The notes under the pieces: model-generated
Seen by the model: only the letters and a program-made list of their open reading frames with translations
What the model was told of the DNA's origin: nothing
Database searches by the model: none
Position numbers and translations under genes: made by a program
Part shown: positions 46,095 to 57,693 of the stretch, in pieces
How the letters are laid out: each line of letters opens with the position of its first letter
Numbering within the stretch: position 1 is the first letter of the stretch
Source of the DNA: Lamellibrachia columna
Taxonomy: Eukaryota; Annelida; Polychaeta; Sabellida; Siboglinidae
Direction: 5' to 3'
Assembly (NCBI GenBank): GCA_963662155.1
Contig: OY759267.1
Span: forward strand, 32,778,976-32,842,975
Length of the DNA stretch: 64,000 bases

Positions 46095-46318
46095 TTTTAT
46101 ATCAAGTTGCGGCACAGTGTATATGTAGACACATTATGGAATACTCCTGCTTGTCAAGTCATTATTATTTGTTTGACAGCCAAGTCTAAACAATGCTTTG
46201 CCCGTATTATTAGCTGAAAACCAGTCACATAATTTAATTATAGGTCGATTTTGACACTTGATAAATCATAGATCATGTACACTAGATTTACATGAATCAA
46301 TGAAGCCTGCTTACTGCC
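46095..46318. repeat. Interspersed repeat R3, copy 2
   Basis: Moderately diverged match to 29055-29285. It directly follows a MITE copy and a 14-base hairpin. Confidence 0.8.
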
Positions 46319-47606
46319 CCTTTGAATATACTAATGAGTTTATTTTTAAATTAGTATTCATATAATTGCTTGATTTTAAACCAAACATGGCATAACTTTG
46401 TAAGAAAATTTGACATTTTTCACATTTAACATGATTTAGGGTAAATTCCAATGTGTCAGGTTTGTCAAATTGTATTGTTTGTGTGACTGCTTTCATACTT
46501 CTAGTTGATAAGATACAAGGCGAACAGCTTGATGTCGATACGCCACCATAAAAGGGTATCACATGTCCAGATGCCAATCGTGGCTAGATTTGAAAATGCT
46601 GATCTACGCAGTGCTTCTAGTGGGTGTGGCACAACCAAAATACAACTATTCTGTCCAAATTTGTCACACAATGTTGCTAACACACTGGGCCACAAGACAA
46701 ATATCACCAGTGACCGCTCTAGTCCAAAACGGCTACCTGTTCCGTCACATACTTGTGTCATACCTCGTAATTTTCGCAAACTTTCCATTTTGGCATCCGA
46801 TCTGTACCATGATGTTCGTGATTGCTACTGCTGTCTGCCTTTTCCAAGCAAACTGTTCACTTTTCCTATCAACCTGTGCCTATGGGAATGATTATATCTT
46901 ATGTTAACCACTTCAGAGTTATGGTTAGCTAGGGATGGGGTTGCTAGAGATGGGGTTAGCCAGGGATGTGGTTAGCTAGAGATGGGGTTAGTATTGATTT
47001 TGGAAAGGCAACAGTTATTGTTGATATTAAAAATTGCTCATTGTAGACTTTTAGCTTACCACAAGCTCTATAATGCTATTATAGCATATGAAAAATAAAC
47101 AAATTGTATTTATTAGCAATGAAATATCATGTTACACATCAACTTGCGCAATATATCAGCTCGTGCACATCAAATGTTATAGTACAAAACTAAAATGTAC
47201 ATTTATTTGACATGTTTTATATTTAGTAGATCGGTTATAGGACACCTCCTAAAGGACACTGTTAAACAGTTTAAATAGTAGTGTAATGTAATGATCTTGT
47301 TCACTAGATGGAATCAATAACATATATATAATATTATCCAGTCTGACACCGACAATTGGTTAAGTCAAACACACACAACATGGGACAGGTTAGCAACCGT
47401 TTTTATTTATTTATTTATTTTCAAAAATATGAGCCCTAATTATATTATCATAATTTCAAATTATAAAAATGATAAGAAATTTTTTATAACAAACTAATAA
47501 TTTCATCCAAATTACGTGTAACATCCACAATTAAGCTAATAACAACGACCGAAACATAAGCATATCAACATTTTATAACCGTGTTTGTGACCCCGACTTC
47601 CGTCTA
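46319..47606. other. No secure gene; overlapping anonymous frames and a short minisatellite
   Basis: 46501-46907 is open on both strands (128 and 114 codons plus, 95 codons minus). The plus frame from 46505 has a PIVARFENADLRSASSGCG stretch that looks protein-like but is not recognised. 46920-46990 contains four copies of a GATGGGGTTAGCTAG-like unit. Confidence 0.4.
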
Positions 47607-48075
47607 ATTGGAGTCAGACCACAGTTGAGAATTTCATTGGTGGCCATGTTAACGTTTTGTCTGATTATAAGAAAACATGACCACTAAAAATTCTAAAACT
47701 TTTTCATAGCAACTGCCATCATCTCATTGACATGCTGACCAAGTTTATCAAAATCACATACCTCCAGCTCTTTTAAAACACCCCGACGTGCAATGCCCAT
47801 CCATTTTAAAAAAAATAGCCATGTATTCATGTGCCCACGAAGCCCATATATATATAGCAGAAAAATTCCCATAAAACCCTCCGCTGTTAAACTCTCAAAA
47901 AAATGAAACATTTCACAGCCAATATAGCTTCTACAAACAAACCTGTGAATATGCCTGCTCAATTGCACTTATGTCACATCATATGAATTCTTTAAATTCA
48001 CATATCGCAATTTAATACGCCCTATACATTCGTGTGAAACAATAAACAGGAAGGTCAACTGTGGTCTTACTCCTG
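47607..48075 (-). mobile_element. MITE family M1, best preserved copy
   Basis: Terminal inverted repeats GGAGTCAGACCACAGTTGA (from 47610) and TCAACTGTGGTCTTACTCC (ending 48073), 18 of 19 bases matching. TA dinucleotides lie just outside both ends (47605-47606 and 48076-48077), which would fit a Tc1/mariner-type TA target. The interior carries a 91-codon minus-strand frame (47968-47693) with MGIARRGVLKELEV, also open in the copy at 915-1133. Confidence 0.8.
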
Positions 48076-48077
48076 TA

Positions 48078-48920
48078 ACACATCAGGAAGTCTAACTGAG
48101 GCATGAACCCTTTGGTCGACTTGCTGATCATAGCACTACTAGCGCCGCCTAACGAGCTCCGGCATTGCTATAAAAGGGTATGCAACTAGGAGTGACCCAA
48201 CTCACCTTTCAGCATCCGTATCTCGGCATTGCGATGCGTAATCCGAATACTATGACCACACACAAATGTCCCAATGAATAAACTTTCACTATACCTACTT
48301 GTCATTAAAAACATATATGGATTTCTTACGAAAATAGGTATGTTTACGACTGTACACACAGAAATCACATAAAACCACATACGGTCACGTGACAATGTTG
48401 CCCGAAGTGAGGTGTGACACCCTTTGTTAACCAAATAGTCTACCCAACAAAAGGAGCCAATGATCAGTCTTGCAAAGGTTATGTTTACGCGTATATATTA
48501 TATATAGCAGGCGATTACATTATTTTTTAACATAACACCTCATATCTGCTGATTTGTACGTACTTGCCTCATATCTGCTGATTTGTACGTACTTGCAATT
48601 ATAAAAGAAATAATGTTTTATTTCATTAAGAAAACTTCACTTATTCGCCACGTGCAAGAGGACACCTGTCAACTGCTGTAGAACGCGAGGGAGGGGGGGT
48701 GCTTCTGCTTGTATGTGCTTCTGCTTGTATGTGATTCTGCTTGAAGATAGATGTCTGTTAGGTCAGGGCATTTATCAAGTTGTGGCCGTAGAATTTTGCT
48801 TATGCCTTACCGGATCTCTGCGTCGGAAACTGCCAGCAATCCAGACGAAGTGGTGGTTTGCACCACTCTGTCAAAGTCATCCTGGCTTAGCCGTAGCAAC
48901 CAAACCCCACAGCTATAGCT
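48078..48920. other. No secure gene
   Basis: An 82-codon minus-strand frame (48434-48186) ends in ATGCTGAAAG|GTGAGT, a good donor sequence, so it could hold an exon. Nothing in it is recognised. 48560-48600 contains a short direct repeat of CTCATATCTGCTGATTTGTA. Confidence 0.35.
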
Positions 48921-48921
<1 letters not shown>

Positions 48922-48987
<66 letters not shown>

Positions 48988-48988
48988 G
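48922..48988. repeat. (ACT)n microsatellite
   Basis: About 22 pure trinucleotides. Confidence 0.98.
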
Positions 48989-49464
48989 TCATGTGTTGTC
49001 TCCTCCATTGTAAAATCCCATGTAAATCCAAGTAAAATTACTAATGAAAGTGACAAAACCGTTATCTGAATGCAAAGACGTCTAATCCGCCTGAGAATCC
49101 AAATGACAGTGACATGAGACCAGTATGTTAGGGGGGTGGGGACAAATTGTCACCAGTGCAGCCTCCGTCTGCTAAGTTACATAAAAGCAGAGCAAGTCAC
49201 ATTATAATATATTTACAGACATCGGTCAACGTTTGTTTATTTCAGTTAATTGGACACTGTCACGTTTCATTCTATAAGAGGTTTATGTGATGATGCAAAT
49301 GCGTAGTAACATTTTAATAGGACATGACAGGCATGAAATGTTGACCAGTGGTTTCGTGGCGTCATACTAACCCACTGTGCAGCAGCGACTAGAGTAGACC
49401 ATAGTCTGTGGAGTAGACAGATCTAAACTACAATCTTAGTAAGAACATGAAACAAATATGCTAT

Positions 49465-49469
<5 letters not shown>

Positions 49470-49553
<84 letters not shown>
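49470..49553. repeat. (TA)n microsatellite
   Basis: About 42 pure TA units. Tyr-Ile frames through it are artefacts. Confidence 0.98.
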
Positions 49554-49558
<5 letters not shown>

Positions 49559-50225
49559 CGCACAGAAGAACAATTAACCGAGACATAACGTTATATGGCA
49601 GACTAACTAAAATGTACTTAATTTCTGTGAAGAACTGTTTAACTTTACCAAGATGATATATGGCCGAAACGGAAACTATGCCGGAAACGGCGACTGCTAC
49701 TCAGAACAATGATAGGTGTAAGTCATATGTGATTTCTGACCCAGACAGAACACCCGTTACGCGGGAAAATATGATAACCCGCATTCCCGTTTGCGCATCC
49801 GTTCTTGCGCACAGTTATTATCGTAAATTGGGAAATGTCAATGCAGCGCCCTAAAAGCCAGATTATACCAGCGACGCTACAAAGGTTTATCACTGTCAGC
49901 GTGTATTCATTGCATACCGTTATAATGGATAATAAATGTAGAAGCCTGGGCCTAATGCCAGATACATAAAAAGTCACAGGGTCACATATAATTGCAAATT
50001 GAGACCTTGCATGGAATCTAATGGCTCCATAAGTTCACTTGGCTGGAAGTAGCCAGCCCAAAATGTTTACTTTAGAAATATTTGCAGAGGCAATCAAGCC
50101 ATGATTAACCATAAACTTATCACCCTTTGACCCTACCAGTGGACATTCTATTGTCTAGGTCAGGGTTCGGCAACCTTTTTGAACGGAGGGCCAAATGAAT
50201 GACTTGGAATAGGTCAGCGGGCCAC

Positions 50226-50232
50226 ACATACA

Positions 50233-50316
<84 letters not shown>

Positions 50317-50320
50317 CGAA

Positions 50321-50368
<48 letters not shown>

Positions 50369-50378
50369 TGCACGCACA
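50226..50378. repeat. (ACGC)n microsatellite
   Basis: About 37 nearly pure tetranucleotides inside the hAT element. A 4-base unit leaves frames open as Arg-Thr-His-Ala or Val-Arg-Ala-Cys strings. Confidence 0.98.
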
Positions 50379-50406
50379 TAAGGATATCATCATTCTTGTA
50401 ACACGT

Positions 50407-50410
<4 letters not shown>

Positions 50411-50499
<89 letters not shown>
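50411..50499. repeat. (TA)n microsatellite inside the hAT element
   Basis: About 44 pure TA units, 30 bases from the (ACGC)n array. Confidence 0.98.
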
Positions 50500-50502
<3 letters not shown>

Positions 50503-50779
50503 TGCAACATACATACGTTGTGTGTAGCAGTGGTATCGAGTATTGTTGTAAATAGGTCTGATTTTGAACAACAGTTTTAAAAACATACATTATTCATGTT
50601 ACGTGTTCTTGGCATGCCGCTGATGCCATGTTGACCCGTGTGCCACTGACGTCTGATGCTAGAGATGTTGCTGCGCCACCAAGTGTCCCACATCTGGCTG
50701 CAGACTTGACACTACGAGCCTCAGCACGTCATCCAAACATCCGTATGTTAGATGCGTTCATGGCTTGCATTAAACGAAG

Positions 50780-50786
50780 TTCATCT

Positions 50787-50818
<32 letters not shown>
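50780..50818. repeat. (AAT)n microsatellite
   Basis: About 12 units inside the hAT element. Confidence 0.95.
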
Positions 50819-50820
<2 letters not shown>

Positions 50821-51058
50821 TTACTTATTTGGCGCCAATATCCTCGGAAAATCCAAGTTCAGTGGCGCAACAAAACCAAAGGATTAGGCATTCTCGTGAC
50901 CATGTACAATGCAAAAAGTCGTCAACAGATGGATGGAGGTGCCAAGATGCTAAGGAGGATAGGCAGTTGTGATAAGATAGGTTTTCAGATTACGGCGAAA
51001 TTAAGCTATATTTCTTGCTGATTTTACGTTGTCGGGGATTGAATTCCACAGAGTTGGT

Positions 51059-51440
51059 CTACATGTCCGGAGTAGCTAGATTGTTTTCGATGAGTGTCGG
51101 GAAGTAATTTGCATCCCGCAGTTGTGTTTCCCACAATCGAAACCTGGTATCGAAAGCGGAGACAAACTGGCACAGTTCATTGATTAGTTGTTCTCTTCTC
51201 TGGAGTTTGGCGTTCAGCAGAGTGAGGTTGCTCCGTGACGTAGACAAAATGCAAAATCGCACATCCATAAGGGGTCAGTGAATGCCGGTACTTCTGCACC
51301 CTTCTTCTCCATGAATACGCTAATCTCATGTCTCAGCTCGTACACGTGGCACAGCATGGCACCCCAACCTAGTCTCATGTCTCGGCTCGCACACGTGGCA
51401 CAGCATGGCAACCCAACCTAGTCTCATGTCTCGGCTCGTA
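51059..51440 (-). pseudogene. hAT transposase fragment (ZBED/GTF2IRD2-like)
   Basis: The minus strand has VYELRHEISVFMEKKGAEV then FTDPLWMCDFAF. After a frameshift it reads LLNAKLQRREQLINELCQFV then SAFDTRFRLWETQLRDANYF and PTL. This is the pattern around the conserved region of domesticated and transposon hAT proteins of the ZBED5/GTF2IRD2/EPM2AIP1 type (LRE.V..F, LN.LN..LQG, V.AF..KL.LWE.QL). Only this segment remains. The catalytic residues and dimerisation end are not seen. Confidence 0.72.
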
Positions 51441-52305
51441 CACGTGGCACAGCATGGCAACCCAACCTAGTCTCACGTCTCAGCTCGCACACGTGGCACA
51501 GCATGGCAACCCAACCTAGTCTCATGTCTCAGCTCGTTCACGTGGCACAGCATGGCAACCCAACCTAGTCTCATGTCTCAGCTCGTACACGTGGCACAGC
51601 ATGGCAACCCAACCTAGTCTCATGTCTCAGCTCGTACACGTGGCACAGCATGGCAACCCAACCTAGTCTCATGTCTCAGCTCGTACACGTGGCACAGCAT
51701 GGCAACCCAACCTAGTCTCATGTCTCAGCTCGTACACGTGGCACATCATGGCAACCCAACCTTGTCTCATGTCTCAGCTCGTACACGTGGCACAGCATGG
51801 CAACCCAACCTAGTCTCATGTCTCAGCTCGTACACGTGGCACAGCATGGCACCCCAACCTAGTCTCATGTCTCAGCTCGTACACGTGGCACAGCATGGCA
51901 GCCCAACCTAGTCTCATGTCTCAGATCGTTCACATGGCACAGCATGGCAACCCAACCTAGTCTCATGTCTCAGCTCGTACACGTGGCACAGCATGACAAC
52001 CCAACCCAGTCTCACGTCTCAGCTCGCACACGTGGCACAGCATGGCAACCCAACCTAGTCTCATGTCTCAGCTCGTTCACGTGGCACAGCATGGCAACCC
52101 AACCTAGTCTCATGTCTCGGCTCGTTCACGTGGCACAGCATGGCAACCCAACCTAGTCTCATGTCTCAGCTCGTACACGTGGCACAGCATGGCAACCCAA
52201 CCTAGTCTCATGTCTCGGCTCGTACACGTGGCACAGCATGGTAGCCGAACCTAGTCTCATGTCTCAGCTCGTACACGTGGCACAGCATGGCAACCCAACC
52301 TTGCC
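51321..52305. repeat. 49-bp minisatellite inside the hAT element
   Basis: About 20 copies of a unit made of CCTAGTCTCATGTCTCAGCT plus CGTACACGTGGCACAGCATGG and CAACCCA. The first unit is continuous with the transposase frame at 51321-51360: the unit's minus strand encodes AMLCHVYELRHE, part of the transposase itself. Unit variants (CGTTCAC, CGCACAC, ATGGTAGC) are interspersed. Confidence 0.96.
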
Positions 52306-52740
52306 AGGGCACTTCGGTTTAGTGCAGGAATTGTTAATATTGCACATTCCTCTCGGACGGAAGGTGTTGGAACTGCCAGTGATTTAACGAGTGATGATGA
52401 GTGTTATTCAAAACAACACAGTATCACTCAAACACAAAAAGATAGAACATTCATGTCTGCATGTTGGCAAAAGTGAATTAATTAAAGTTTAAAGGATGTG
52501 AGAAATGTTTGATATGTTCATCACGTGGAAATGGTATTACCGAGTTGCATTATGTGATATGCTTTGCCTAGACGTCTCGTCTAGAATTTAGTCTAGACAA
52601 GACGTACTATTTTTTATTTTACATATCAATATTGCGGGCGCGGGCCGCGTTATGCATAATCTCGCTATCAGTCCACGGGCCGCATAAAATAGCTCTGCGG
52701 GCCGCAGTTGGCCCGCAGGTTGCCGACCCCTGGTCTAGGT

Positions 52741-53160
52741 CTTCCCTCCAAACATTGCCCACCTGAATGACCTGCCCACTGCCAAGTGCCCACTAGGCCA
52801 CTAGTACCCAACCCAGTTGGTAATTGGTATATCTCCCCAGTCCTAATCCATTCACACTTGTACTAATTCACACATGTCTGAACCTGTCTGTCTGAGGCTA
52901 GTGACTGCAGGCCTGCTGGAAATGCCACTGGGTGTCAGTGCCAGTGGGTGACATTTAATTGAAATATCATATTAAATTATGTTAACTTAGTTGACCTAAT
53001 TCAGTTAACAATATAAATTGGGGTTATGGCTTGCATATGAGTTAAATCAGGGTTAGATAAACAAATCTCCTACCCTAACCATGAGCCACATTAAAGCCAA
53101 ATATAACAAATGTTATCATATTTAATAGTAATGACACTAAGAAGTTTTTCTTTATTTTTC
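52741..53160. other. No recognised gene
   Basis: Unique sequence between the hAT right end and the next candidate fragment. It contains repeated CTGCCCACTGCCAAGTGCC-like bits only. Confidence 0.5.
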
Positions 53161-53165
53161 CTCAG

Positions 53166-53291
53166 GATATTCGTAAGTTTGAAGAAGTTGGTGGTGCTGG
53201 ATTTTTAGAACTCATCCAGCACACTATGGACCTTTACCATAAGAGTATTACTCCACTAAGAGCTAAGGATATTATGCCCCATCCTATATAT
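53166..53291 (+). pseudogene. Possible hAT (Hermes-like) transposase fragment
   Basis: After a good acceptor TTTTTCCTCAG the plus strand reads DIRKFEEVGGAGFLELIQHT then MDLYHKSITPLRAKDIMPHP and runs into a (TA)n array. The pattern D-x-R-x-F-x-x-V-x-G-x-G-F and the later IMPHP match what I recall of the Hermes-type DNA-binding region of hAT transposases. No other part of the protein is nearby. Confidence 0.5.
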
Positions 53292-53292
53292 A

Positions 53293-53376
<84 letters not shown>
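53286..53376. repeat. (TA)n microsatellite
   Basis: About 45 TA units with one phase break. A 26-base direct repeat (CAATACAGTGGTTGAATAAG then AAAGCA) lies at 53383-53408 and 53485-53510. Confidence 0.97.
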
Positions 53377-53380
<4 letters not shown>

Positions 53381-53619
53381 GCAATACAGTGGTTGAATAA
53401 GAAAGCACGGTCCAGCACCATTCAGTTGAAGTTCACTTCCATGTGCCATCATGTTAACAGGTTGGACTGTTATAGCAACATAACAATACAGTGGTTGAAT
53501 AAGAAAGCATATATATATATATATATATGTTTTTTTATTTAATAAAACAATAAGTCTGTTTTACAGTTTATTTGTTTTTCTTCTTTGTTATAAGATTATA
53601 GGTTTATCTTCTCTAAACT

Positions 53620-53830
53620 TAGCGGGCCGCGGGCAGTGGGCTTACCCATCTTTGGCCCGCAGCTATGGGCCAGGCCTGGGCCTGAAACTTGAGGGCCGGC
53701 CCGGGTCTAAATTCTACTTTGCGGGCCTGGGCTGGGCTTGAAAATTTTTTGCGGGCCTGGACTCTAATAACTGCTAATTGCGGGCCGGACTTAGGATCAA
53801 ATTCTAGGCCGGTGTAGGGCACTAGTGCGC
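53620..53830. repeat. GC-rich island of GGGCC repeats
   Basis: GCGGGCCGCGGGC, GGGCCAGGCCTGGGCC and three GCGGGCCTGG or GCGGGCCGG motifs stand out from AT-rich flanks. It resembles hAT-like subterminal repeats (GCGGGCC also occurs at 52640-52715) but no terminal repeats are clear. Confidence 0.55.
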
Positions 53831-54140
53831 ACATCTCTCTTCACTCCCTCATTCTCCTCTCTCTTCCATCTCTCCCCCACACTCTTCATCTCTCCCCTCT
53901 TACTCCTCGTCCCCCATCCTCTCGCTCCCTCTCTGCCTCCATCTTTCTATCTCACTCTCCCTCTCATGTCTCTATCTCTCCTTCTCTTTCTCTTTCCCCC
54001 ATCGCTCTGTCTCTCCACTCTCCCATCCCTCTCACTTTCTCTCGCTCTATCCCTCCCTCCCTCTCTCCTCTTCCTCACCCCTCTCTCTCTCCTTCTCTTT
54101 TTCCCCTCTCTCTCCATGTCTCTCATCTTCTCTTAATATC
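53831..54140. repeat. (CT)-rich low-complexity tract
   Basis: About 300 bases almost purely pyrimidine on the plus strand. The 103-codon Leu/Ser/Pro frame through it is an artefact. Confidence 0.95.
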
Positions 54141-55060
54141 TTTCTCCATGCTCTTCTATCTCCTATAATACTATGTCACAGAAATTTGTTTAAGGAATTT
54201 ACCTGAAATATACAACTTTCTAAATAGATTCCCACTGTAGTGCCCCACTGGGAGAAACCCTGGGCTGGTTTCTGACAAAGAAAATACACTTCTTGTTTCT
54301 TCTTCAATATCATAAGCCTTTAAAAGAATCTTACTGTACCCTTTTGATCAACGAGAAGACGAGTGATTCACTGGGTGTAAAATTGGCAATGTAGGTTATG
54401 TCAATTATTCTTTTAACTCTGTAATCTCATTTATAAATGTTGCGTGGTGAACAAAGAAAACACATCACGTTGCAAGCTTTCTGCACAGCCCATAATTTTA
54501 ATATGTATGTTTGTGGGTATGCATGTATAGCTTCATACAATATAATGTACGTGCATGCGAGCACACTCATATCCTGTATCACTGTAAGATGGATAACATA
54601 GTTAATCATTGAATGGATAATAAAGTGTATGATCAATTTGATAATAAAATTGATGATGAAATTGATTATCAAAATGATGAACATTGGAAGAATGATGACC
54701 TGGCTGACCAAATGATCTACCAATTCCCAAACATCATTCGTTACAATTGTAATTGTCATGTTGATTAACGCGATGGATTCACAATGTGTTGCGACTAGGT
54801 GACCAGCCTCACTACCACTCCATGTTATCAAATGGAGACCTAACAATAGAAGTGTTTTGGTCGTTCACTCCACACAGACTTAAGTGTGGACAGTGCTGGG
54901 CGGTTCAATATATCGCTCAATTGGCAACGTGTAAAGTGAACCAGGTACACGCAATTTGTACAATCGCCAAATTCAGGCTTTAGACGGACTAATAGGCCAA
55001 CGGCGGCTGCAGTTGATTTCAGACTGAAGCGAGACTATTTGCCCCACATGACCTGTGCAC
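54141..55060. other. No recognised gene
   Basis: A 139-codon minus-strand frame (54846-54427) contains an INFIINFIIKLIIHFIIH-like stretch from an ATT/GAT-rich repeat and has no recognisable domain. Nothing else is seen. Confidence 0.4.
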
Positions 55061-55306
55061 AGTCCGCTCAACTACGGACCAAAGACGGACTGATTAGCCA
55101 ACTTTGGATAAGCAGTGAATGCGGACCAAAGACGGACTAATAGAGCAGTGTTGGTTGCAGTTACTATGGACACAAGATGGACTAGTAGATCACCATTGAC
55201 CGCAGTGAATGCGGACCAAAGACAGACTAATAGACCGCAGTGAATGAGGACCAAAGACAGACTAGTAGATCACCGATGACCACAGTGAATGCGGACCAAA
55301 GATGGA
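55060..55306. repeat. Imperfect minisatellite around GCGGACCAAAGACGGACTAA
   Basis: Five or six diverged units of about 37-50 bases, each with GACCAAAGACGGACTA-like sequence and CAGTGAATG. The array ends at the serpin stop codon (55307). Confidence 0.8.
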
Positions 55307-55511
55307 CTAGTAGATGAGTGTTGGCCTTAGTATTCTGCCGATCTGCAAGATGGCGCCCGTCTGTTCGCTGATGATGAAAAACATAAACGGGTAGTCGATG
55401 CAGAACATCTCATGCGCTCCTTCTGTCGTCTGGCAAGCCGATGACTTCAGTCCCTCGTCAAACTCAAGAGACACGTGAAGACATGTCACCCGAACAGGTT
55501 GTACGTGCCGT
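55307..55511 (-). CDS. Serpin-like gene, last exon (reactive loop to C-terminus)
   Basis: Acceptor GATTTTGCAG, then one base plus 67 codons and a stop. It contains VSLEFDEGLKSSACQTTEG then MFCIDYPFMFFIISEQTGAI and LQIGRILRP. This matches the serpin C-terminus: the hinge region, then F..D.PF.FFI....TG.IL..GR...P (strand s4B/s5B). The reactive loop is about five residues shorter than in a typical inhibitor, and the hinge lacks the usual GTEAAA pattern, so protease inhibition is doubtful. Incoming phase is two, matching the exon at 58334-58442. Confidence 0.8.
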
Positions 55512-55574
55512 CTGCAAAATCACAAAATACAGGTTACTGGATACCGCGTTATATAAGTACTGGATACCACGCTA

Positions 55575-55586
55575 TATATATATACT

Positions 55587-55660
<74 letters not shown>
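55575..55660. repeat. (TA)n microsatellite within CR1 sequence
   Basis: About 43 TA units immediately left of a CR1 endonuclease fragment. Confidence 0.97.
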
Positions 55661-55665
<5 letters not shown>

Positions 55666-55671
55666 ATTACT

Positions 55672-55975
55672 CCTATTGTTAATGTTGAGTTCTTGGTAAC
55701 TATGTTACACCAAATTGCTTCCTCATAATCTGTTTCACTTTTCAGTGTTAGATTCTTTAATATATACAATTACTCCACCTCCCCTTCTCTCGTGCCTGTC
55801 CTTCCTAAACATTACATAACCTGTCAGTGCTAACTAAGCACCTACTATATTTTTATTTGCCCATAATTCTGTGGTACCTATTACATGAAGGTCAATATCT
55901 GCTACCATTATGTCTAACTCACTTTTTTATTTACTATGTTCCTGACATTTAAACACACACATTTAAGTTAATTTT
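55672..55975 (-). mobile_element. CR1 endonuclease N-terminal fragment
   Basis: The minus strand reads LNVRNIVNKK, then SELDIMVADIDLHVIGTTEL, RKDRHERRGGGVIVYIKES and YEEAIWCNIVTKNSTLTIGV, the start of the CR1 endonuclease domain. Stops and small frameshifts are present. It is cut by the (TA)n array at 55660. Its order relative to the 56400-57680 fragment shows that it is a separate copy. Confidence 0.8.
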
Positions 55976-56275
55976 CCGAAATTATTGGTGAACATTTCTT
56001 TAGATGTGTATTTGTGCTCCTTTGTACAGTAGAGGAACTTTAAGCAGCAAAGAAATGTTACATTAACAAAAGGTATGCAATGTATACATGTCATGATACG
56101 CATGGAAAATAAAACTGCATTTACAGGTTTATATCAGCCATATTACGTGCTAAAATAGATTGTAAACGACATGTTTCTAGCAGCCATAATAAATGCCAAA
56201 AGAAAACAAATGTACATAATTTATTATCCCTTTACATATTTACATCAACGTAAAACATTACCAGTACACCTGCCC

Positions 56276-56362
56276 TGCAGTATGGAGTGCTCTGCCAACA
56301 AACATCTCATCAGAAGTGTCTCTTGAATGGATCAAGGCAGTTTTAAAGACTCAACTTTGTAT
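56276..56362 (+). mobile_element. L2/jockey-like RT C-terminal remnant
   Basis: The plus strand reads AVWSALPTNISSEVSLEWIK then AVLKTQL, the pattern of the last residues of L2/jockey-type proteins (W..LP......S...FK..LK..L). Short and isolated. Confidence 0.55.
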
Positions 56363-56399
56363 TATGGCGTATACTGAAAGTACTGCAGCGAAATTTTAG

Positions 56400-57693
56400 C
56401 CTTATTCAACAAGATTGCCATCCCAAACAGCAAGTTCCAGATGGCAAATGAATAAGGAAGCCATTGGCTTATCGAGAGTCCAACAATTTTATCATCTATG
56501 TGTAGCCCGCCCTTATCAGATATCTGTCAATTCTATTTTTAAACATATATTCACACTACTAGTATTAACACAATCATTTGGCATTTTGTTCCATTCATTT
56601 ATCACCTCTGTGAGAAAGAGTACTTTCTCATGTCCAATCTACACTGTTCCTTAACTAATGCTGCTTTGTGTCTTCTGGTTCTACTGCCTTCTTTAAGTTC
56701 GAAGAACATATTTTTTTTATCAACATCCTCATAACCATTCACTATTTTAAACACTTCTATTTGGTCTCCTCTTAGTCGCCTGGTCTCTAGTGCTGTCAAA
56801 CCACATTGTAATAAGTGGCTTTCGTAACTAAGGTCTCTCAATTCTGGAATAATTTTAGTTGCTCTCCGTTGTATTCTTTCTAGCTTGTCTATGTCCTTTT
56901 TACGATATGGCTTCCATGCTTGAATACAATATTCCAAATGTGGTCTAACTATTGCTTTGAACAGGAATAAAATTAGCTGTTTCTCCTTATACATGATAGT
57001 TCTCCTAATTAGCCCTAGAACTTGATTTCCTTTCAAAGCAGCAATCCGACATTGCTCTGAAACTTTCATGTCAGCACTAAATGTTACTCCTAAGGCCTTT
57101 TCTTGTGTGGTTCCATGTGTATGCATTTACACTTCCCAAAATTTAATAACATTAGCCATTTTTCTGACCATTTAACTAATTTATCTAGATCATTCTGTAA
57201 ACTTTGTTTATCTGTAACATTAGTAACCTTTCTGAATACTTTTGTGTCATCTGCAGATTTAAGTATTTTGCTAGATATGTCATCTTCCAAATCATTTATA
57301 TATATTAAAAACAATATAGGTCCTAACACTGATCCCTGTGGTACCCCTCTCAGAACAGAATCCCAGTTTGAAATCTCACCACCTACTATTACTCTGTCTT
57401 TTGTGTGTAAGCCACTCTACTATCCAGTTGATTATATCATTGCCTATACCATGGGCTTTTAGTTTAAGTAACAGTCGTTGATGTGGCACTTTATTGAAAG
57501 CTTTCTGAAAATCTAAGTAGATAACATCCACTGGTAACCCGTCATCTACCCACTTTGTAATTTCTTCAAAAAAACATCAGAAATTGGTTAGACATAACTT
57601 TGCTTTCAGGAACCTGTGTTGAGATGTATTTATTAATTTATGGTGTCTAATTAATGTTTCGAGTCTTAATTTATGTTTAAATTGTTTTAACAA

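Larger units (their letters stand above)
50161..52732 (-). mobile_element. Complete hAT transposon with 8-bp target duplication
   Basis: Ends CAGGGTTCGGCAACCT (50161) and, in reverse, CAGGGGTCGGCAACCT (to 52732): 16-base inverted repeats with one mismatch, the hAT/Charlie type. They are flanked by perfect GTCTAGGT at 50153-50160 and 52733-52740. A transposase remnant lies on the minus strand at 51059-51440. The interior has been largely overrun by (ACGC)n, (TA)n, (AAT)n and a 49-bp minisatellite, so the 2572-bp element is no longer autonomous. Confidence 0.95.

Noticed and set aside
50120..50590. Long frames of VRACVRAC or YIYIYI residues
   Set aside because: Translations of (ACGC)n and (TA)n microsatellites.
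51321..52305. Apparent CRISPR or VNTR gene array of 49-bp units
   Set aside because: Continuous tandem units without spacers that derive from transposase sequence.
53825..54136. 103-codon Leu/Ser/Pro-rich frame
   Set aside because: Low-complexity pyrimidine tract; no domain and no splice context.
54427..54846. 139-codon minus-strand frame with hydrophobic stretch as a membrane protein
   Set aside because: The hydrophobic part comes from an ATT/GAT-rich simple repeat and no splice or start context supports it.
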